Origin: Aquisalimonas sp007126095
GTDB lineage: Bacteria; Pseudomonadota; Gammaproteobacteria; Nitrococcales; Aquisalimonadaceae
Assembly: GCF_048323695.1 (NCBI RefSeq)
Contig: NZ_JBLWFT010000003.1
Span: forward strand, 62,001-126,000
DNA length: 64,000 bases
Direction: 5' to 3'
In this document: piece after piece, positions 59,645 to 64,000 of the stretch
Layout of the letters: each line of letters opens with the position of its first letter
Numbering within the stretch: position 1 is the first letter of the stretch
The notes under the pieces: model-generated
Databases searched by the model: none
The model's input: only the letters and a program-made list of their open reading frames with translations
What the model was told of the DNA's origin: nothing
Translations under genes and position numbers: made by a program

Positions 59645-60922
59645 TCAGGCACGCAACGCCTGATCGATATCCCAGAGGATATCGTCGGCGGTCTCGATGC
59701 CCACGGACAGGCGGATCATGTCCGGGCTGACTCCGGCCGTGCGCTGCTGCTCCTCGTCCATCTGCCGGTGGGTTGTGGACGCCGGGTGGATCACCAGGGT
59801 CTTGGCGTCGCCGACGTTGGCCAGGTGGCTGAGGAACTGGCAGCTTTCGATGAACCGCACCCCTGCTTCGTGTCCGCCCTTCACGCCGAAGGTGAGAATG
59901 GAGCCGGCACCACGCGGCAGGTATTTCTGCGCCAGGTGGTGGTAGGGGTTGTCCGCCAGCCCCGCAAACTTCACCCAGCTCACCTGGGGGTGCTCCTGCA
60001 GGAAGCGCGCGACCTTCATGGCGTTCTCGCAGTGGCGCTCCATGCGCAGCGCCAGTGTCTCCACGCCCTGAATGAGCAGAAAGGCATTCATGGGGGAAAG
60101 CGTCGCCCCCAGCGTGCGCAGGGTCTCCACGCGGCACTTGGTGATGAAGGCGAAATCGCCGAACGTCTCGTAGAACCTGACGCCGTGGTAGCCCTCGGAG
60201 GGCTCGACCATCTGCGGGAAGTTGCCGTTGTCCCAGGGGAACTTGCCCGACTCGACGATCACGCCACCCAGTGTGGTGCCGTGGCCGCCGATGAACTTGG
60301 TGGCGGAGTGCACCACGATATCGGCCCCGTGTTCGATGGGCCGGCACAGGTGCGGACTGGCGAGGGTGTTGTCCACCACCAGCGGGATACCCGCGTCGTG
60401 GGCGACGGCCGCAACCGCCTCGATGTCGAGCACGTTGCCCAGCGGGTTGCCGATGGTCTCCGCGTACACGCATTTGGTGCGCGGGGTGATGGCCTGGCGG
60501 AAGTTCTCCGGGTCGTCGGGGTCCACGAAGTGGACGGTAATGCCCATCTTGCGGAAGGTGACGTTGAACTGGCTGAACGTGCCGCCGTAGAGGGTGCGCG
60601 CGGCGACGATCTCGTCACCCTGCTCGCACAGGGTCAGCAGCGCCGTCATCTGCGCACTCATGCCCGAGGCCACCGCCAGACAGGCACGGCCGCCCTCCAG
60701 CGCGGCGATGCGCTCCTCCAGCACCGCGGTGGTGGGGTTGTTCATGCGCCCGTAGATGTTGCCGAACGTCTGCAGGTTGAACAGGCTCGCGGCGTGGTCG
60801 GTGCTGTCGAACACGTAGGACGTGGTCTGGTAGATGGGCACGGCGCGGGCGCCGGTAGCCGCGTCGGGGATATGCCCGGCATGCAGGCACAGGGTCTCGA
60901 AACCGAACTCGCGATCACTCAT
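59645..60922 (-). CDS. metY: O-acetylhomoserine aminocarboxypropyltransferase (MetY)
   Basis: The 425-aa PLP enzyme makes homocysteine from O-acetylhomoserine and sulfide. It has ETLCLHAGHIPD, YQTTSYVFDSTDHAASLF, YGRMNNPT, and the PLP lysine in VVHSATKFIGGHGT. The length (about 425) and C-terminal RLSVGIE fit MetY rather than the shorter MetB/MetC. It lies thirteen bases after the CoA-binding gene on the same strand. Confidence 0.95.
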   Translation of the reverse strand: MSDREFGFETLCLHAGHIPDAATGARAVPIYQTTSYVFDSTDHAASLFNLQTFGNIYGRMNNPTTAVLEERIAALEGGRACLAVASGMSAQMTALLTLCEQGDEIVAARTLYGGTFSQFNVTFRKMGITVHFVDPDDPENFRQAITPRTKCVYAETIGNPLGNVLDIEAVAAVAHDAGIPLVVDNTLASPHLCRPIEHGADIVVHSATKFIGGHGTTLGGVIVESGKFPWDNGNFPQMVEPSEGYHGVRFYETFGDFAFITKCRVETLRTLGATLSPMNAFLLIQGVETLALRMERHCENAMKVARFLQEHPQVSWVKFAGLADNPYHHLAQKYLPRGAGSILTFGVKGGHEAGVRFIESCQFLSHLANVGDAKTLVIHPASTTHRQMDEEQQRTAGVSPDMIRLSVGIETADDILWDIDQALRA

Positions 60923-60934
60923 TGCTTGAACACT

Positions 60935-61408
60935 CTAGAAAGGGACATTGGGCTGGCGCTTGGCGGAGATTACCCCGGTGTTCACGCCCATCCAGTTCAG
61001 GCCGCCGAACAGCCGGCCGTACTCGATCTTCATGCAGCGGTCCATGACCACCTCCAGCCCGGCCTCCCGGGCCCTGGCCGCGGCAGCCTCGTGCACGACG
61101 CCGATCTGCATCCAGATCACCTTCGCGCCGATGGCGATGGCGTCGTCCACCAGCGCCGGTACCTCCTCCGGCCTGCGAAAGATGTCCACTACGTCCACGG
61201 GCCCGGGCACGCTGCGCAGGTCCGGGTAGCTGGTGCAGCCCAGGACTTCCGGGTACGCGGGGTTCACCGGGATCACGTTGTAGCCGTGGTCCAGCAGGTA
61301 CTTGGCCGCGAAGTAGCTCGGCCGATACCAGTTCGCCGACAGGCCGACCACCGCGACATTGCGGTAATCGGCGAGAATGTGCCGCAAACGGCTGATCTCG
61401 TCCGCCAT
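60935..61408 (-). CDS. CoA-binding protein (YccU-like)
   Basis: The 157-aa Rossmann protein has VAVVGLSANWYRPSYFAAKY, GYNVIPVNPAYPEVLG and KVIWMQIGVVHE, the CoA_binding_2 pattern. It precedes metY with thirteen bases between, so is probably in one operon. Its role in sulfur metabolism is only inferred from that. Confidence 0.9.
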   Translation of the reverse strand: MADEISRLRHILADYRNVAVVGLSANWYRPSYFAAKYLLDHGYNVIPVNPAYPEVLGCTSYPDLRSVPGPVDVVDIFRRPEEVPALVDDAIAIGAKVIWMQIGVVHEAAAARAREAGLEVVMDRCMKIEYGRLFGGLNWMGVNTGVISAKRQPNVPF

Positions 61409-61603
61409 TGGAAACCCTCATACACTAGCAACGGTTGGCAGTGGATTCTGACCCACCACCGCGCCGCTGTCATCTCGTGTCGTGGGGCGCAACCGGGTGG
61501 GCTCCACCTGTGTCGATCACGGTGTTACGCTCACGGGTACGTGAGGTGGATACAACGATGCAACTCCGGCGACCCGGTCGGCCGTTGCTGTATGGAGGAT
61601 GTC

Positions 61604-62392
61604 ATGAGCCAGCCCGCACCTGAAACCGGTTCCCCGATCCGTGTCACACATGACGGCGCTGTGGCCCGGGTGGCCTTCGGCGAGCCGGAGCGATACAACC
61701 CCCTGCGCGGCGACGTCATTGATGCGCTGCACCGGGCCCTGGACGTGATCGCGGATGACGAGACCGTGCGCGCGGTCATCCTGGAGGCCGAGGGCAAGGC
61801 GTTCTGCGCCGGCCACGACCTGCGGGAAGTGCGCGGCATGGAAGACGCCGAGGCGCACCGGGAGCTGTTCGACCGGTGTAGCGCGTTCATGCAGCGCGTG
61901 GTCAGTCTGCCGCAGCCGGTGATCGCGCGGGTCCAAGGGATTGCCACGGCCGCGGGCTGTCAGCTGGTGGCCACCGCCGACCTGGCGGTGGCGGGCCGCT
62001 CCGCACGCTTTGCCACTTCCGGCATCAACCTCGGCCTGTTCTGCAGCACGCCCGCCGTGGCGGTCAGCCGTGTGGTGCCGCGCAAGGCGGCACTGGAGAT
62101 GCTGTTCACCGGCGATTTCGTGGACGCCGACGAAGCCCAGCGCATCGGGCTGGTGAACCATGTGGTCGACGATGATGCGCTGGCTGACACCGCGGACGCA
62201 CTGGCCACGAAGATCGCCGCGAAGCCGCCGGAGGCGATCCAGGCGGGCAAGGCGCTGTTCTACCGTCAGTACGGAGCGGACCTGGCGGATGCGTATGCGG
62301 ATGCTTCGCGGACCATGGCGTGCAACATGGATACGGATGCGGCGCGGGAAGGCGTGGATGCGTTTCTGGAGAAGCGCAAGCCGCGGTGGTGA
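61604..62392 (+). CDS. Enoyl-CoA hydratase/isomerase family protein (ECHDC3-like)
   Basis: The 262-aa crotonase-fold enzyme has ILEAEGKAFCAGHDLREVRG (oxyanion hole) and VIARVQGIATAAGCQLVATA with the second oxyanion Gly. The usual catalytic glutamates are not clearly present (SGINLGLFCSTPAV), a pattern seen in ECHDC3-type members, so hydratase activity is uncertain. ATG 61604 follows GGAGG; the much longer open frame upstream is a shadow. Confidence 0.9.
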   Translation: MSQPAPETGSPIRVTHDGAVARVAFGEPERYNPLRGDVIDALHRALDVIADDETVRAVILEAEGKAFCAGHDLREVRGMEDAEAHRELFDRCSAFMQRVVSLPQPVIARVQGIATAAGCQLVATADLAVAGRSARFATSGINLGLFCSTPAVAVSRVVPRKAALEMLFTGDFVDADEAQRIGLVNHVVDDDALADTADALATKIAAKPPEAIQAGKALFYRQYGADLADAYADASRTMACNMDTDAAREGVDAFLEKRKPRW

Positions 62393-62408
62393 GACGGAGC
62401 GAGCACAG

Positions 62409-62547
62409 GATGGTGGACCTGAAGGTCCACCCTACGGCTGGGCCCGGGCGGTTACCCGACGCTGGATGGTGGACGTGAACGTCCACCCTACGCCTTGATC
62501 CCGATAGGTGCTTGAATCCGGCGTAGGGTGGACCTTCAGGTCCACCA
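62409..62547. repeat. Palindromic extragenic elements, cluster D (three copies: forward, forward, reverse)
   Basis: Copies are 62409-62437 (core GGTGGACCTGAAGGTCCACC), 62465-62492 (core GGTGGACGTGAACGTCCACC) and inverted 62522-62547. Order and orientation match cluster B. The cluster lies between two convergent crotonase-family genes. Confidence 0.92.
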
Positions 62548-62581
62548 CCTCAAACCCGAACGCCGCGCCACCTGGATCCCC

Positions 62582-63367
62582 TCAACTGAAGCGGCTGAAA
62601 TCCGGCTGCCGTTTCTCGAAGAACGCGGCCACCGCCTCCTGGTGCTCGTCCGAGACCAGACCCGCGGCGAACGACTCGCCCTCCGCGGCAATCACCTCCC
62701 GCAACCGGTCGGTGTACGCCGCGCTGTTGATCAACCGCTTGGTCGCACGCAGCGCCTTCGGCGGCAGCGCAGCCAGGGCGCGGGCCTTGGCAAGCGCCGT
62801 CTCGTCCAGTTCCGCATCGCTGCAGCTCAGGGAGACGATGCCCAGCTCCCGGGCACGCTCCCGATCGAAGGGCTCCCCCAGCAGCAGTGTGTGACTGGCC
62901 CGCACCCGCCCCGCCAGCAGCGGCAGCACGTAGGACGACGCAAACTCCGGCACCAGCCCCAGGCGCGTGAACGGCAACGCGAACGATGCCGTCTCGCTGG
63001 CGGCGACCACGTCGCAATGCAGCAGCAGCGTGGTGCCAATGCCGACGGCATGACCGCGCACGGCGGCGACCACCGGCTTGTCGAAGTCGACCATGTCATC
63101 GATCAGCTTCATGGCCGGCGCCTTCTCGCCACTGGCCACCCGCTCGGCGGCCTTCGGACCGAAGTCCTGCAGGTCATTGCCGGCCGTGAAATGCTCACCC
63201 TCGGCCTTCAGCAGCACGGCGCGCACGTCGCCGTCCTGGCGCGCAGCGGCCATGGTCTCGCGGATCGAGTCGTACATCTCGCCGGTGAGCGCGTTGCGCT
63301 TGTCGGCGCGGTTGAGGGTAATGGTCAGCACGCCATCCTGGCGCTCGGTGACGATGGTACTGGTCAT
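62582..63367 (-). CDS. Enoyl-CoA hydratase/isomerase family protein
   Basis: The 261-aa crotonase-fold protein has LLKAEGEHFTAGNDLQDF and VVAAVRGHAVGIGTTLLLHC (oxyanion hole) and FTRLGLVPEFASSYVLP, where Glu in VPE is the single catalytic acid of isomerase-type members. It is likely a delta3-delta2-enoyl-CoA isomerase or relative. Start at ATG 63367 after GGGGGAG. Confidence 0.92.
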   Translation of the reverse strand: MTSTIVTERQDGVLTITLNRADKRNALTGEMYDSIRETMAAARQDGDVRAVLLKAEGEHFTAGNDLQDFGPKAAERVASGEKAPAMKLIDDMVDFDKPVVAAVRGHAVGIGTTLLLHCDVVAASETASFALPFTRLGLVPEFASSYVLPLLAGRVRASHTLLLGEPFDRERARELGIVSLSCSDAELDETALAKARALAALPPKALRATKRLINSAAYTDRLREVIAAEGESFAAGLVSDEHQEAVAAFFEKRQPDFSRFS

Positions 63368-63501
63368 TGGGCTCCCCCGGAGTCTGTGAAAAGCGGTGTC
63401 CGTACTATAGCGTATGGAAACGGGCAGAAAAGACAATCTCCGCCCCGGCGTCCGGGGCGGAGGTCATGGATAGCGCTAATGCAATCCGATCGGAACGACG
63501 G

Positions 63502-63999
63502 TCAGAAGTCCTGCTTGGCCAGCCACGGCACCATGCGTTCGAAAGCTTCCTCGATCTTGTCCAGCGACGTGGAGTAGCTGATCCGCAGCGAGTTGCTGCA
63601 GTGCTCGCCGAAGGCATCGCCCGGCACGGTGCATACGCCGGTCTCCTGCAGCATCCGCAGGCAGACCTGGTTGGCATTGGCCCCGTGGGGCAGGGATGGG
63701 AAGATGTAGAACGCCCCCTGTGGCCAGTAACCCGTGAGATGCGGCGTCTCACTCACCAGCTGCACCACGCGGTCCCGCCGCTGGGCGTACTCCTGCACCA
63801 TGTCATCGATGCAGCTGCGATCCCCCTTCAGGGCGGCGATGCCGGCCCACTGGGCCGGGGTGTTCGCCACAGTGGTGGTGAACATGTGATACCGGCGCAG
63901 TTTCTTGATCGCGCCCTGGCTGGAGATGATCCAGCCGATGCGCAGGCCCGCCATGCTGAACGTCTTGGAGAAGCTGCTCGCCACCATGACGTTGTCCAG
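63502..63999 (-). CDS. PLP-dependent class I/II aminotransferase, C-terminal part (cut by the right edge)
   Basis: The frame is open to the window edge and reads LDNVMVASSFSKTFSMAGLR, with the PLP lysine in SFSKTFSM, followed by IGWIISSQGAIKKLRRYHMF and the C-terminal small domain (GAFYIFPSLPHG, GDAFGEHCSNSLRISYS). It belongs to the aspartate/aromatic aminotransferase superfamily; the specificity-determining N-terminus is missing. Confidence 0.9.
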   Translation of the reverse strand: MDNVMVASSFSKTFSMAGLRIGWIISSQGAIKKLRRYHMFTTTVANTPAQWAGIAALKGDRSCIDDMVQEYAQRRDRVVQLVSETPHLTGYWPQGAFYIFPSLPHGANANQVCLRMLQETGVCTVPGDAFGEHCSNSLRISYSTSLDKIEEAFERMVPWLAKQDF

Positions 64000-64000
64000 G

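Noticed and set aside
59609..62392. 927-aa plus-strand frame ending in the crotonase-fold gene
   Set aside because: Everything before 61604 is the shadow of metY and the CoA-binding gene; GGAGG marks the true start.

Overview
The window looks like chromosome of a GC-rich gammaproteobacterium, plausibly a halophilic member of the Ectothiorhodospiraceae or a relative. This is an inference from gene order (gloB-yafS-rnhA-dnaQ, rpsP-rimM-trmD-rplS, minCDE), acidic proteins, a TRAP transporter and overall base composition; no marker gene settles the genus. It divides sharply at a tRNA-Thr(CGT) gene at about 17.5 kb.

Positions 1-17,510 are accessory DNA abutting the 3' end of the tRNA, as expected for an island integrated there. 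From the left it holds: the C-terminus of a phage/plasmid primase-helicase-like protein; a 31-bp imperfect inverted repeat; and a Dcm / Vsr / EcoRII-like restriction-modification module. Next comes a reverse-strand array of eight probable integron gene cassettes (4.1-12.1 kb) with seven recognisable attC sites, carrying HNH, DUF559-like, HEPN-like, ankyrin and Rad50/RloC-like ATPase genes. A frameshifted remnant of a tyrosine (IntI-type) integrase lies at 12.3-12.6 kb, in the expected divergent position. A nonsense-interrupted ParS/MbcA-like antitoxin, a 53-aa membrane/zinc-knuckle peptide and a YedK/HMCES protein follow.

Positions 14.0-17.2 kb are the least explained part. An iteron-like array sits beside an orphan 227-aa gene. 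About 1 kb with no supportable gene folds into a long series of perfect hairpins and ends in a terminator, so it is a candidate large structured RNA. Two small orphan genes follow, each with its own terminator. A 17-bp motif (consensus GTTAYCGNGGATCCCTT) precedes the 227-aa gene, the RNA and both small genes, and occurs a fifth time before a possible 40-aa peptide. These look like modules with a shared expression or recombination signal.

Positions 17.5-64 kb are ordinary chromosome. They carry replication and repair genes (dnaQ, rnhA), glyoxalase II, an MltD-type transglycosylase, minCDE, htpG, an acetolactate synthase large subunit, msrB, a FimL-like protein, serB, and an alcohol dehydrogenase / AraC / MmsA / TRAP catabolic cluster. 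After these come a membrane-embedded spermidine-synthase-like protein, the rpsP-rplS operon, an M28 peptidase, a cobalt-type nitrile hydratase operon, fatty-acyl-CoA genes, a chemoreceptor, MetY and a partial aminotransferase. Eleven palindromic extragenic elements of one family occur in four clusters (18.5, 30.5, 50.7 and 62.5 kb), with compensatory changes that preserve the hairpin.
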